A stretch of DNA of 63,381 bases, from contig JAOASD010000037.1 of the NCBI GenBank assembly GCA_025210265.1, positions 1 through 63,381 of the forward strand. The letters are read 5' to 3'. The DNA is from Pelagimonas sp. (GTDB lineage Bacteria; Pseudomonadota; Alphaproteobacteria; Rhodobacterales; Rhodobacteraceae). Shown piece after piece: positions 35,975 through 45,456 of the stretch (position 1 is its first letter; every line of letters begins with the position of its first letter). Both the position numbers and the translations under genes were made by a program. A model generated the notes under the pieces. The model was not told the DNA's origin. It did not search any database and saw only the letters and a list, made by a program, of their open reading frames with translations.

Positions 35975-36973
35975 TCAGAGGCTGTCACCCACCATCATAG
36001 CCACATCCACCAGCCTGTGGGCATAACCCATTTCATTGTCATACCAGGCATAGATTTTAACCTGCGTGCCGTTCACAACCATCGTGGACAGCGCGTCAAT
36101 GATGCTGGAGCGCGTGTCATTGGTGTAATCGGTGGAGACAAGCGGGCGTTCTTCATAGCCCAGAATGTCTTTCAATTCCCCTTCTGCCGCGGTCTTGAAC
36201 AGGGCGTTGACCTCTTCGACGCTGGTTTCGCGCTCCACCTCAAACACGCAATCGGTCAGCGAGGCATTGAGCAGCGGCACCCGCACCGCGTGACCGTTCA
36301 ACCGGCCCTTGAGTTCCGGGTAAATCAGCGTGATCGCCGTGGCGCTGCCGGTGGTGGTGGGGATCAGCGAATTGAGGGCCGAGCGCGCACGGCGCAGGTC
36401 CTTGGCCGGGCGGTCCACAATGGTCTGGGTGTTGGTCACGTCATGGATCGTGGTCATCGACCCGTGTTTGATGCCCAGCCCTTCGTGAATGACCTTGACC
36501 ACCGGAGCCAGACAATTGGTGGTGCAGCTGGCGGCGGTGACGATGCGGTGCTCCGCCGGGTTATAGATGTCGGAATTCACACCGATCACGAGGTTCGCAG
36601 CATTGCCATCTTTGACCGGGGCGGACACCACGACCTTTTGCACACCGGCGGCAAAATAGGGCGCTAGCGCAGCCTCGGTCTTGAAGACGCCGGTGCAGTC
36701 GATCACCACATCCACCCCGTCCAGCGGCAGATCGGCAATGTCGCGCGTTCCGACAAAAGGAATGCGCGTGCCGTCGATTGTCACACTATCCGCATCGCTT
36801 GAGAAATCCGCGTCCCAGCGCCCATGCACCGTGTCAAATTCCAGCAGATGCGCGTGCATCGCCGCATCGCCCACCGCGTCATTGATCCAGGCAATCTGAG
36901 CGCCCCGCTCCAGCAGGGGTTTCAGCGCCAGCTTGCCCATCCGGCCAAGCCCGTTCACGGCATATACAGTCAT
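35975..36973 (-). CDS. gap: ArsJ-associated glyceraldehyde-3-phosphate dehydrogenase
   Basis: 332 aa. NAD-binding start [20 protein letters not shown], catalytic Cys150 in [15 protein letters not shown], and substrate helix [19 protein letters not shown]. The start ATG overlaps the stop of the ArsR-fusion gene (ATGA at 36970-36973). In the ArsJ pathway this type makes 1-arseno-3-phosphoglycerate from arsenate instead of the normal 1,3-bisphosphoglycerate. It is a second GAPDH rather than the central glycolytic one, judged by the operon. Confidence 0.92.
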   Translation of the reverse strand: MTVYAVNGLGRMGKLALKPLLERGAQIAWINDAVGDAAMHAHLLEFDTVHGRWDADFSSDADSVTIDGTRIPFVGTRDIADLPLDGVDVVIDCTGVFKTEAALAPYFAAGVQKVVVSAPVKDGNAANLVIGVNSDIYNPAEHRIVTAASCTTNCLAPVVKVIHEGLGIKHGSMTTIHDVTNTQTIVDRPAKDLRRARSALNSLIPTTTGSATAITLIYPELKGRLNGHAVRVPLLNASLTDCVFEVERETSVEEVNALFKTAAEGELKDILGYEERPLVSTDYTNDTRSSIIDALSTMVVNGTQVKIYAWYDNEMGYAHRLVDVAMMVGDSL

Positions 36974-37791
36974 GCGTCTTCTTTCGTGTTCATCTGGCCG
37001 ATCTGATCGACGGCCTGTTGCAGGGAGAGTCTGTCAAACTCTTGAAACGGCAATGCGACAAAGCCCTGGATGCGGTTGCGCAGGGCGCCATAGGTGTCCT
37101 GAAACGCCAGCGCGCGCGCGGCCTCGCTGCCCTGCGCCTTGACCGGATCGGGCAGGCCCCAATGGCCGCTGATCGGCTGGCCGGGCCAGGCGGGGCAATC
37201 TTCGTTTGCGGCGCGGTCACAGACGGTAAAGACAAAATCCATCTGCGGGGCATCGGATGCGCGGAACGCATCCACATGTTTGGCGCGCAGCGGGCGGATG
37301 TCATGCCCCTTGTCGCGCAGCAGCGCGCAGGCGGTTGGGTTGAGTTCCGAGAAAGGCTGCGTTCCAGCGGAATAGGCCACAAACCGATCCCCGCCCAGAT
37401 CGCGCAACAGGCTCTCGGCCATGATCGAGCGGGCCGAGTTGCCGGTGCATAGGAACAGCACATTGAATCGCCGGACCTTTTGCTGCGGTGGCACGGTGCA
37501 GATTTCGGGCCGCCCACGGCAGCAATCCAACAGCAGAAAATCGAACAACCCACGGGTGTTCTCCATTTCAATCGCATAGCTGCGGGTCGTGCCCGCGCGC
37601 TGCTGCGTGATCAGACCAGCCTGCATCAAGGCCGACAGATAGGCCGACAGCGTGCTGGCGGGCAGGTCCAGAACCCTGGCAATTTCCCCCGCTGGCAGAC
37701 GATCAGGATAGCGCCGCATCAGCAGACGAAAAATCGCGAGCCGCTGGGGATGTCCCAGGCAGGCCAGGCGGTCATGCGGCTGATTAGACAT
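36970..37791 (-). CDS. ArsR regulator fused to LMW-type arsenate reductase
   Basis: 273 aa from ATG 37791. Residues 1-95 form an ArsR/SmtB winged helix ([40 protein letters not shown]). Residues 108-270 form a low-molecular-weight phosphatase-like arsenate reductase with CTGNSARS (Cys115-x5-Arg121) and PDPVKAQGS. Cys pair in [12 protein letters not shown] may bind As(III). The fusion of regulator and reductase heads the operon. The gene can sense and reduce As(V). Confidence 0.9.
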   Translation of the reverse strand: MSNQPHDRLACLGHPQRLAIFRLLMRRYPDRLPAGEIARVLDLPASTLSAYLSALMQAGLITQQRAGTTRSYAIEMENTRGLFDFLLLDCCRGRPEICTVPPQQKVRRFNVLFLCTGNSARSIMAESLLRDLGGDRFVAYSAGTQPFSELNPTACALLRDKGHDIRPLRAKHVDAFRASDAPQMDFVFTVCDRAANEDCPAWPGQPISGHWGLPDPVKAQGSEAARALAFQDTYGALRNRIQGFVALPFQEFDRLSLQQAVDQIGQMNTKEDA

Positions 37792-37831
37792 GGCTGCGGT
37801 CCTGATGGCAAAAGCACGGTGGCGGGTTAAC

Positions 37832-37857
37832 TTTCTATATTTCCAAAATATCAGAAA
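37832..37857 (-). promoter_or_regulatory. Candidate ArsR operator
   Basis: TTTCTATATTT and AAATATCAGAAA flank a short CCA centre, forming an imperfect palindrome 41-66 bases upstream of ATG 37791. Its AT-rich inverted arms are in the style of ArsR operators. Its overlap with a promoter is likely. Confidence 0.45.
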
Positions 37858-38070
37858 TAAGACCCGCATCAAATGACAGTTTCATGACGCCCCGCCTGCA
37901 GCACGCCTTCACAGCGCAGTGCCTCGCCTGACTGCCAGCCCTGCGGCGCAGCCCGTTGCAACCCGAAACGCCCCAGCACCCTCACCGAAGAAATCGCGCA
38001 AAACTTGCCATACGCCCTGATTTCTTGGACCCTTTGTATATTATTCGAATCAATTTGGAGAGGACAGCAC

Positions 38071-41000
38071 ATGCCCCTCAGAAATGACCTAGTGTTCACC
38101 GACGTCGCCACCGGCAACAATCTGGATGGGGCCTTTGGGCTGCAAGAGATCACCATTGGCGCAACCACATATTTATATGCGTCCGGGTTCCACGCCGACA
38201 CCATCACCGCCTACGAAGTCGCCAATGACGGCACCCTGACCGAGGTCTTTCGCATCAGCGACGATGCCGCCACCCCGCTGGACGGCGTCAGCGGTTTTGC
38301 CACCACGGAAATCGGCGGGGCAACCTATCTGTTCGCAAATGTCGAATATGACGATGCCATCAACACGTTCTCTGTCGCGGCTGATGGCAGCCTAACCCTG
38401 GTCGGCACCGTGTTAGACGATGCCGCTTTGGGGTTGAACGCTGTCTATGGGGAAATGACTGTCACCGAGGTCGGAGGCCAGCAGTTTCTGATCGCAACCG
38501 GGTATTCCGATGATGCGGTGAACGTGTTTTCCATCGGCGCGGATGGGCTTTTGACCCCAACCCAAACCGTCTTTGAAAGCTCTGACCCAACGCCGCTCGA
38601 GCTAAACGGTGCCTCGAACAGCGCCACTCTGGTGATCGGTGGCACGACCTATCTGTTTGTGTCGGCCTTTGACGATGATGGGATCAGCGTGTTCGAATTG
38701 AATGCGTCAGGGATGCTGAGCTTTGTCAGCAGCGTCAGCGATACGGGCTCCACAACACTGAACGGTGTGAACAATATTGTCGCCACAAATATCAACGGCA
38801 CCGATTACCTGTTTGCCACCGGGCGATATGACGATGGCGTCACCACTTTCACGGTCAGCCCCGCTGGTGTCCTGACCGTGGCATCGGTCACACAGAACAC
38901 AAACACCATCGCCCTGAATGGTGCAGAAGCCATGGCGCATTTCCAGCTGGGCACACGCGATTTCCTGGCCGTGACGGCGTTTGACGATGACGGGATTTCA
39001 TATTTCGAAATCGAGGATGACGGGTCACTGACCCATATGGATTCGGTCTTTAACAGCGAAAGCCCGGCCTTCAATCTGGACGCCCCCCGCCGCATCGAAT
39101 TGTTGGAAGTCGGCGGGCAGAGCTTTCTGGCCTTCACATCCTTCAATGGCGATCAGGTGCAGCTGTTTCAGGTGGGCGTGGATGGCGCGCCGGTCATTGG
39201 CACAAACCAGACCGATTTCCTGCCGGGAACACAGCTGGAGGACGTGATCCGCGGGCTGGAAGGCGATGATGTCATTCTGGGCAACGAAGAGGACGACACG
39301 CTGGATGGTGGCGAAGGCTCCGACGTTGTTTTCGGCGGCGATGGCGATGATCAGATCGTCGGGGATGGCAATCTGAACCAGACCGGGACCGAAACAACGA
39401 CCATCCCCTCCAGCGGCGATGATCTGGCGCTCAGCGTCACCCTGCCGGACAGTTCGGACAGCTCGACCATCCAGATTTCCGGCCTGATCAACCGCGATCC
39501 GATTGGCGATCAGGACCTGAATATCGTCTATGTGGTCGATGTATCTGGATCTATGGGGGATCCGTTTGTTGGCACGGAAACCGTGGGGGATCTGAATGGG
39601 GACGGATCAGCCAACACGCTGCTGGACGGCACGATTGCCGCCTTCCAATCCCTGAACAATTCGATCCTCAGCGCGGGTTTTGCCACGGCAAACGTCGCGA
39701 TTGTGCCCTTTTCGGCCGGGGCTTATGTCGCGTTTGATGGCACGGCAGGCAGCGGTGTGAACGCCGCGCTTGAGGCGTTGAATGATGGCGGCGGCACCAA
39801 TTTCGAGGCCGCGCTGCAGCAGACCATCGCGCATCTGCAGGCCGAAGGTCCGGGCCAGAACCTGGTCTATTTCATGTCTGACGGCGGCAATGGCAGCGGT
39901 GGCAGTTTCACCGACGAGGTCGCCACGCTGATCGACCCTGCCGGTCTGGATGCGACGATCTTTTCCATCGGCCTGGGCACCAGCTCGGTTCTGGCGGATC
40001 TGGATCTGGTGGATGACGGGCTGGCCAATAGCTCGGTAGAGCAGGTGCTGACGCCCTCGACCCTGACTGCCAGCCTGGCGGGCAGCCCGGTGCAGACCAC
40101 CGAAATCGACCGGATCGAAATCTATGTGAACGGCGCGCTGGCGCAGACCGTCACCGGGGCCGCACTGACGGAAACCCCGCTGGGTCTGCTGTATGATATC
40201 GAGGTCACAGGGCTGTCCACCACGGCCGGGGATGACATCCGCGTGGTGCTGATTGCCGATGACGTGGACATGACCTCGGTCGAAGTGACCCTGCAGGTGC
40301 CCAACGAGCTGATCGACGAAGGCGATGATGTCCTGTCCGGCGGTGCGGGCAGCGATGTGATCGCTGGCAATGGCGGCAATGACGTGCTGATGGGCGAGGC
40401 CGGGCGCGATGTGTTGAATGGCGGTTTGGGCCGCGACACGCTGGATGGCGGCAATGGCGATGACCTTTTGCTGGGCGGGCGCAATGATGATGTGCTCTCG
40501 GGCGGGCGCGGTGCGGACACGCTGCAGGGCGGTCTGGGCGATGATGTCTATTACATTGACCGCTTTGACACTGTGGATGAAAGCAGCGGTGGCACCAATG
40601 ATTTCGACACCATTGTCACCCGCGGCGATATTGACCTTGGCGATCCGACCCTGCTGGGCCAGTTCGAAGGCGTGATCCTGCAGGGCCAGGCACAGCTGCG
40701 CGCCACAGGCAATGCGGCGGACAACGAGCTGACCGGCAATGACGTCGCCAATGTACTAAGCGGTCAGGCGGGCAGCGACACGCTGTTTGGCGGCGGTGGC
40801 CGGGATGAGTTGCTGGGCGGCAGCGGCGCAGACCGGATGCGCGGTGACGAAGGTGCCGACACATTGCTGGGCGGCGCGGCGGCGGACACGCTGTTTGGCA
40901 ATGATGGCGGTGATGTGCTGCAGGGCGGCGACGGCAATGACCAGCTGAGCGGCGGCACCGGGCGCGATCTGCTGCTGGGCCAATCCGGCAATGACACGCT

Positions 41001-41472
41001 GAGCGGGGACACGGATGGCGACACCCTGTCCGGCGGCAGCGGTCAGGATGTACTGAACGGCAATGCCGGCGCGGATTCGCTGCTGGGCGGCGATCAGGCC
41101 GACATTCTGCGCGGCGGCAGCGGGGCGGACACCCTGCGCGGAGGCTCTGGCGGGGATGAATTGCATGGCGGATCCGGCAATGACATCCTGCGTGGTGAGA
41201 ATGGCAATGACCTGTTGCGCGGCCAGTCCGGCGACGATGATTTCCAGTTTGCCGATGGCCATGGCGACGACACGATCAGCGATTTCGACGCGCTGGACAA
41301 TGGCGAGGATATCGACCTGAGCAACCTGTCGGCGCTGAACAATTTTGCCGATGTGCAGGCCGCCTCCAGCCAGGTGGGCAATGATGTGCTGATCAACACG
41401 GGCGGCGGAAATTCGATCCTGCTGCTGAACGTGGATCTGGCGGATCTGGACAGTCGGGATTTCCTATTCTGA
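38071..41472 (+). CDS. Large RTX protein with beta-propeller and VWA domains
   Basis: 1133 aa from ATG 38071 (GGAGAGG RBS). Residues about 1-370 carry seven imperfect repeats of 45-55 aa ending in DDxIxxFxVxxDGxLT (e.g. YDDAINTFSVAADGSLT, DDDGISVFELNASGMLS), compatible with a seven-bladed propeller. RTX nonapeptides follow at about 376-433. Residues about 480-670 form a von Willebrand A domain with MIDAS DVSGSMGDP, GGGTNFEAAL and YFMSDGGNGS. A second RTX array runs from about 750 to 1070. The C-terminus (LSNFADVQAASSQVGNDVLI) looks like a type I secretion tail. It is probably a secreted or surface calcium-dependent adhesin. Confidence 0.85.
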   Translation: MPLRNDLVFTDVATGNNLDGAFGLQEITIGATTYLYASGFHADTITAYEVANDGTLTEVFRISDDAATPLDGVSGFATTEIGGATYLFANVEYDDAINTFSVAADGSLTLVGTVLDDAALGLNAVYGEMTVTEVGGQQFLIATGYSDDAVNVFSIGADGLLTPTQTVFESSDPTPLELNGASNSATLVIGGTTYLFVSAFDDDGISVFELNASGMLSFVSSVSDTGSTTLNGVNNIVATNINGTDYLFATGRYDDGVTTFTVSPAGVLTVASVTQNTNTIALNGAEAMAHFQLGTRDFLAVTAFDDDGISYFEIEDDGSLTHMDSVFNSESPAFNLDAPRRIELLEVGGQSFLAFTSFNGDQVQLFQVGVDGAPVIGTNQTDFLPGTQLEDVIRGLEGDDVILGNEEDDTLDGGEGSDVVFGGDGDDQIVGDGNLNQTGTETTTIPSSGDDLALSVTLPDSSDSSTIQISGLINRDPIGDQDLNIVYVVDVSGSMGDPFVGTETVGDLNGDGSANTLLDGTIAAFQSLNNSILSAGFATANVAIVPFSAGAYVAFDGTAGSGVNAALEALNDGGGTNFEAALQQTIAHLQAEGPGQNLVYFMSDGGNGSGGSFTDEVATLIDPAGLDATIFSIGLGTSSVLADLDLVDDGLANSSVEQVLTPSTLTASLAGSPVQTTEIDRIEIYVNGALAQTVTGAALTETPLGLLYDIEVTGLSTTAGDDIRVVLIADDVDMTSVEVTLQVPNELIDEGDDVLSGGAGSDVIAGNGGNDVLMGEAGRDVLNGGLGRDTLDGGNGDDLLLGGRNDDVLSGGRGADTLQGGLGDDVYYIDRFDTVDESSGGTNDFDTIVTRGDIDLGDPTLLGQFEGVILQGQAQLRATGNAADNELTGNDVANVLSGQAGSDTLFGGGGRDELLGGSGADRMRGDEGADTLLGGAAADTLFGNDGGDVLQGGDGNDQLSGGTGRDLLLGQSGNDTLSGDTDGDTLSGGSGQDVLNGNAGADSLLGGDQADILRGGSGADTLRGGSGGDELHGGSGNDILRGENGNDLLRGQSGDDDFQFADGHGDDTISDFDALDNGEDIDLSNLSALNNFADVQAASSQVGNDVLINTGGGNSILLLNVDLADLDSRDFLF

Positions 41473-41507
41473 GTATAAACCCAAAGCGGGGGCTTTGGTC
41501 CCCGGTA

Positions 41508-41541
41508 TAAAAACGGGCGCGCGGATCTCTCCACGCGCCCG
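41508..41541 (-). terminator. Terminator of the DUF1353 lipoprotein gene
   Basis: CGGGCGCG and CGCGCCCG arms (41514-41521 and 41534-41541) with TTTTTA following on the minus strand. It faces the RTX gene end. Confidence 0.7.
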
Positions 41542-41562
41542 AAATGTTTCAGCCCAGTGGCT

Positions 41563-42642
41563 TTATTTCTGCCGTGCGCAGGCAAAACACGTTGTGCTGC
41601 TGTCGGGGGAGTTCGCCGCCTGTTGTACGATCGGCGTTGTGGCGGTATCGGCAGATCCCGTGCCCGGCGTCACACCCGTATCGCTTGTACTGGAGGGATC
41701 AGGCTGGGTCGGCAAAGGTGATGGCGAGGGCACGGTCGGAGTCGTTGGCACCGTTGGCGTGGTAATCGTGCTCGGTGTGCCTGGGCTGGTCGGCGAAACC
41801 GGATCCTCCGGCGATACGTAGGGGTATTCCTCTTCATACGCATCTTCATACTCATCCTCATACTCACTGTGCGACGACTGCTCTTCGTCGTTCAGGCTAT
41901 GGGCCGGGAACCGCATCAGCATGACCTGCTCTTTAAAGCGCAGATAGGCCAGCAATTGAGGCAGAGAGGGATCATTGGCCTCGATATAGCGTTTCACGGC
42001 CCGCATGACCCGCTGCAATTCGGTGCTGGGCACGTGGGACAGGCTGCGGGCCAGACGCCCCTGCCCGGACACCCCCCCATGCCCCTTGGTCGACAGGCGC
42101 GCGCGCAGATCACCGCGCGGCTCATCCCAGCGCGGCCCGCCCAGCCAGACCGCAGCGAACATGATCTTGGCGACCAGCGGCTCTGTACCGCCTTCGATCA
42201 ACCCATCATAGAACATGATATGCACGTCTTCCCAATAGGCGCGCTGATAATTCGACCCGGCCTCATTGCCGATCCCGCAATAGGCGTCATGCACCGCCGC
42301 CGCGTTGATAAATTCCTGCGATGTCGGATCCCCCACAATCGACACAAAGATCGGCGGGATCGACGCACCATCGGTCAGGGTGCGCTCCGGTGCCAGCCAA
42401 ACCCGGCCGCGCGAATCCCGAAAGGTCAGGTCGTCCGCGGTGGGAAAGAACTGATAGGCCCGACGCGGGATGGTGACAGGTTCAGGCAGCACCCGCAAAG
42501 GCGCGGCACTAAAGGCACAGCCCGGACGGGTCGCACAGCTGATTTCAGGTTGATCAACGCGCTCTGAACGGCGGGTCAGCTCAGCGGGATCACAGGCCGC
42601 AAGGGCCAGAAGGCTACAGGACAGCAGCGCAATTCTAAGCAT
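41563..42642 (-). CDS. DUF1353-domain lipoprotein with an acidic and Pro/Thr-rich tail
   Basis: 359 aa. Lipoprotein signal SLLALAACDPAEL (lipobox LAAC). Residues about 55-170 hold DUF1353 features (TLTDGASIPPIFVSIVGDP, AAAVHDAYCG). Residues 260-350 are low complexity: an acidic Glu/Tyr/Asp stretch (EYEDEYEDAYEEEYPYVS), then PTSPGTPSTITTPTVPTT-type sequence. DUF1353 is also in phage-derived proteins. Lipid attachment puts it at the inner or outer membrane. Function unknown. Confidence 0.8.
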   Translation of the reverse strand: MLRIALLSCSLLALAACDPAELTRRSERVDQPEISCATRPGCAFSAAPLRVLPEPVTIPRRAYQFFPTADDLTFRDSRGRVWLAPERTLTDGASIPPIFVSIVGDPTSQEFINAAAVHDAYCGIGNEAGSNYQRAYWEDVHIMFYDGLIEGGTEPLVAKIMFAAVWLGGPRWDEPRGDLRARLSTKGHGGVSGQGRLARSLSHVPSTELQRVMRAVKRYIEANDPSLPQLLAYLRFKEQVMLMRFPAHSLNDEEQSSHSEYEDEYEDAYEEEYPYVSPEDPVSPTSPGTPSTITTPTVPTTPTVPSPSPLPTQPDPSSTSDTGVTPGTGSADTATTPIVQQAANSPDSSTTCFACARQK

Positions 42643-42846
42643 GGAAAAGGTCCAATCATGGCTAAAATAATTGCGCGCAAACTATCGGAAACGACCGCCC
42701 CCCATCAAGCCCGCGAAACTGACAGGCAGCCAAAGGTGACGCAAGATCAGGCAATCCGGCACGAGGGCGCATAGGCCTGATGCAGATCAAGGCATGATAC
42801 CCGGCAGGCAACTAGACTGCGGGCAGCTCAAATACAGGAGGCCACC

Positions 42847-43026
42847 ATGCTGCGACTCGCCGGTATTCTTTATTCGCTGATTTCCACCAGCCTTGCGGGC
42901 ACAGGGGTGATTGCGGTGCTTGTCGCAGGGCACAGCAGTTGGATGACCATTCTGGGTGCCGCTGTGGCAGGCGCAATTCTGGCGCTGCCTGTGTCATGGT
43001 ATGTGGCGCGCGAAATCTATAATTGA
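42847..43026 (+). CDS. 59-aa two-helix membrane protein
   Basis: Translation: MLRLAGILYSLISTSLAGTG then VIAVLVAGHSSWMTILGAAV and AGAILALPVSWYVAREIYN. Two hydrophobic helices. It is a conserved Rhodobacteraceae protein that databases often label CTP synthetase, which is wrong for its size. AGGAGGCCACC is an excellent RBS. It is too short to be spotted by usual length cut-offs. Function unknown; it converges with the LMW phosphatase (7-base gap). Confidence 0.8.
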   Translation: MLRLAGILYSLISTSLAGTGVIAVLVAGHSSWMTILGAAVAGAILALPVSWYVAREIYN

Positions 43027-43033
43027 TCTGCGG

Positions 43034-43489
43034 TTACAGATCGGCCAGCAGCCCCTTTGCGCAGGCTTCGATCAGATCCAGCGTGCCATCAAAATCCCGC
43101 GTGTAATAGGGGTCTGGCACGTGATCGGCCCCGCGCTCTGGGGCGTAATCCGTGAACAGCTGCAGGCGCGCGGTGGCATCGGCCGGACGGATCGCCTGCA
43201 GGTTTTCCAAATTCTCCGCATCCATGGCAAGAATCAGATCAAAGCGATGGAAATCCTCGGGCCGGGCCCGCCGCGCCCGCAGATCGGATAGGTCATACCC
43301 GCGGGCCTGCGCCGCCTCCTGCATCGGACCATAAGGGGGCTTGCCCGCGTGCCAATTGGCCGTGCCGGCACTGTCCAGCCGCAGATCATCGCCCTGCCCC
43401 AAAGCGCGGGCCATGTGCCGCACCACGCCTTCGGCGCTGGGAGAGCGGCAGATATTGCCGAGACAGACGAATAGGATACTCTGGGTCAT
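43034..43489 (-). CDS. Low-molecular-weight protein-tyrosine phosphatase
   Basis: 151 aa. Active-site P-loop LFVCLGNICRSPSAEGV (Cys-x5-Arg), general-acid Asp in HVPDPYYTRDFDGTLDL. Dephosphorylates phosphotyrosine or small phosphates. Divergent from the sirtuin gene across 54 bases. Confidence 0.93.
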   Translation of the reverse strand: MTQSILFVCLGNICRSPSAEGVVRHMARALGQGDDLRLDSAGTANWHAGKPPYGPMQEAAQARGYDLSDLRARRARPEDFHRFDLILAMDAENLENLQAIRPADATARLQLFTDYAPERGADHVPDPYYTRDFDGTLDLIEACAKGLLADL

Positions 43490-43543
43490 ATGCCAGAGCT
43501 AACCGGCGCAGGCGCGCCGCGCAACCCGCGAGGAGCCCGCCAG

Positions 43544-44251
43544 ATGTCTCAGCCCACCCGCCCGCTGCAAAAGATCGTCATCCTGACCGGCGCAGGCCTG
43601 TCCGCCGAAAGCGGGTTGGGCACGTTCCGCGACGCGGATGGACTGTGGGCGCAGCACCGGATCGAAGATGTCGCCACCCCCGAAGGCTTTGCCCGCAATC
43701 TACAGCTGGTGCATGATTTCTACAATGCCCGCCGCGCCCAATCGGCAGAGGCGCCCCCAAACCCCGCCCATAAGGCGCTGGCCCGACTGCAACAGGATTT
43801 TCCCGGAGAGGTGATTCTGGTCACCCAAAATGTGGACGGCCTGCACGAAAAAGCCGGATCACAGGCGATCCATATGCATGGGGAACTGGCCCGCGCGCTT
43901 TGCGCCCAGTGCGATGCACGCTGGGACGCCCCAATGGTCATGACACCAGACACCCCCTGCCCCAATTGTGGCACCCCGGCAACCCGACCCGATGTGGTCT
44001 GGTTTGGCGAAATTCCCTATCACATGGACATTATCCTGGATCACCTGCAGACCTGCGATCTGTTCGCCGCAATCGGCACCTCTGGTCAGGTCTATCCCGC
44101 AGCCGGTTTTGTCGAAGAGGCCCGGCTGGCCGGGGCGCAGACGATCGAGCTGAACCTGGATGCGACAGATGTATCCCGCGCCTTTGATGCGCACCGCATT
44201 GGCAAGGCCTCTCAGATCGTGCCGGACTGGGTGGACACGCTGCTCGGCTGA
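43544..44251 (+). CDS. cobB: Sir2-family NAD-dependent protein deacylase
   Basis: 235 aa from ATG 43544 (GAGGAGCC upstream). GAGLSAESGLGTFRD is the NAD-binding start, TQNVDGLHEKAG and HMHGEL hold the catalytic His112, and two CxxC pairs (CAQC, CPNC) bind zinc. Tyr60 and Arg63 in FYNARR are the SIRT5/CobB-type acid-recognition pair, so lysine desuccinylation is possible alongside deacetylation. Confidence 0.92.
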   Translation: MSQPTRPLQKIVILTGAGLSAESGLGTFRDADGLWAQHRIEDVATPEGFARNLQLVHDFYNARRAQSAEAPPNPAHKALARLQQDFPGEVILVTQNVDGLHEKAGSQAIHMHGELARALCAQCDARWDAPMVMTPDTPCPNCGTPATRPDVVWFGEIPYHMDIILDHLQTCDLFAAIGTSGQVYPAAGFVEEARLAGAQTIELNLDATDVSRAFDAHRIGKASQIVPDWVDTLLG

Positions 44252-44261
44252 GGCGCGCGCT

Positions 44262-44348
44262 CAATTTTTTGCCACCAAAAAATTGCCCCCGCAGCCAGCA
44301 GCACACGGGGGCAACATGCCTTGAGGCGGGGTCATTCCAAACCCCGCC
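44262..44348. repeat. Three hairpins between the sirtuin and PCuAC gene ends
   Basis: CAATTTTTTG-CCAC-CAAAAAATTG (44262-44285), TTGCCCCC/GGGGGCAA (44283-44290 with 44307-44314) and GGCGGGGT/ACCCCGCC (44325-44332 with 44341-44348). They fill the convergent gap and may act as bidirectional terminators. Confidence 0.65.
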
Positions 44349-44364
44349 TAGCGATGCGACCAGA

Positions 44365-44817
44365 TCAGTGGTCGTGTTTCATCATGCCATGCTGCGGCTT
44401 GCGCTGCAGATCGACGATCACGTCCACCGCGACCTCGCCTGCCTTTTCAAACACCAGCGTGACGGGAATGGTTGCGCCCTGTTCAAAGGGCGCATTCAAC
44501 CCCATGAACATCACGTGATCGCCCCCGCGCATCAGCATGTGCTTGCCGCCTGCGGGGATTTCAAACCCGTCTTTCACGTGAATCATCTGCATGATTCCGT
44601 CACCATTTTCCTTATGCGTATGCAATTCCACCCGCGCCGACACAGTGGCGCGCGCGTCAATCAGACGATCTGCTTCGTCCGCGCTGTTCTCGATCACCAT
44701 AAAGGCCGCGCCCGCCTTGGTGTTGGAAGCCCGCGCATAGGCATCGCTGACAGTGATTTCGGCCAGCATGGGGGTGGCGGCCAGGCTCAGAGCCGCCGCA
44801 GCAATAAACGCTTTCAT
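44365..44817 (-). CDS. PCu(A)C copper chaperone
   Basis: 150 aa from ATG 44817. Signal peptide ends at TPMLA. The family Cu(I) motif is seen as ELHTHKENGDGIMQM and, further on, GGKHMLM and GGDHVMFMGLN. The C-terminus HGMMKHDH adds histidines. The protein delivers copper to the CuA site of cytochrome oxidase. It is co-transcribed with the following 116-aa gene (42-base gap). Confidence 0.9.
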   Translation of the reverse strand: MKAFIAAAALSLAATPMLAEITVSDAYARASNTKAGAAFMVIENSADEADRLIDARATVSARVELHTHKENGDGIMQMIHVKDGFEIPAGGKHMLMRGGDHVMFMGLNAPFEQGATIPVTLVFEKAGEVAVDVIVDLQRKPQHGMMKHDH

Positions 44818-44859
44818 TTCAGTATTCTCCAGTCTGTCACGTTTGATCATTCAAGGGGA

Positions 44860-45210
44860 TCAAAGCGCAGCAGGAGGCCCCCGCGCATGGGGTTCAGGCA
44901 TCGGCTGGCCGACCGCCGGGCGGGATCCGAAACCGCCCGAAACCCGATACCAAACCAGATCAGGCCCCAGATCAGGTGCCGCTGCTGCGCCCTCGACAAA
45001 CAGGGACAAGGAAATATCGGGGCACAGATGCACGGACTGGGTCGGGTTGCCCTCCGAATCGACGGCGATGACAACAATCGTATGGCCGATACAGATCTCG
45101 ACGCTGCCCGCCGCAGGCGCAGCCCCCCGCGCCACCGCCGCCTGAACAGATGTCAGTGCCAGCAGAGCCGCAAGAAAAAGGCCAAGACTGTGATGGGCAA
45201 GCCGGGTCAT
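44860..45210 (-). CDS. DUF2946-like secreted protein upstream of the copper chaperone
   Basis: 116 aa. Signal peptide ends near TSVQA; the mature part has two cysteines in VEICIGHTIVVIAVDSEGN and VHLCPDISLS. Proteins of similar form accompany PCuAC genes in Rhodobacteraceae, so a copper-related role is plausible, but it is not established. Confidence 0.65.
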   Translation of the reverse strand: MTRLAHHSLGLFLAALLALTSVQAAVARGAAPAAGSVEICIGHTIVVIAVDSEGNPTQSVHLCPDISLSLFVEGAAAAPDLGPDLVWYRVSGGFGSRPAVGQPMPEPHARGPPAAL

Positions 45211-45352
45211 AGGCGGACCCTATCCCCAAGCCAAAGCGGTTCCAAGCCCCCTCCAAACCCCAGGGGCCGATTGCCGCAACGCTCTGTTTGCCACCAAACA
45301 CCCGCCCTGCAACCGGCAAAATCAGCGCCGCAACAAACGCATATCAGCCCAA

Positions 45353-45389
45353 AGAAAAACAGCCCCAGCGCAAAAGCGTGGGGCTGTCC
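45353..45389 (-). terminator. rpmB terminator
   Basis: On the minus strand ACAGCCCCACGC / GCGCTGGGGCTGT form a stem followed by TTTTTCTTT. It lies 68 bases after the rpmB stop; the 45211-45352 stretch to the left shows nothing else. Confidence 0.75.
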
Positions 45390-45456
45390 AATGATTCCCG
45401 TGGAACTTTTTTCAATGATCGGGCCGTTTGGGCCTGGGGCAACTCTGCCCCTGCGA

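Noticed and set aside
40318-41260. Second RTX array as DNA tandem repeat of mobile origin
   Set aside because: Repeats are in frame, degenerate at the DNA level and code for calcium-binding nonapeptides.
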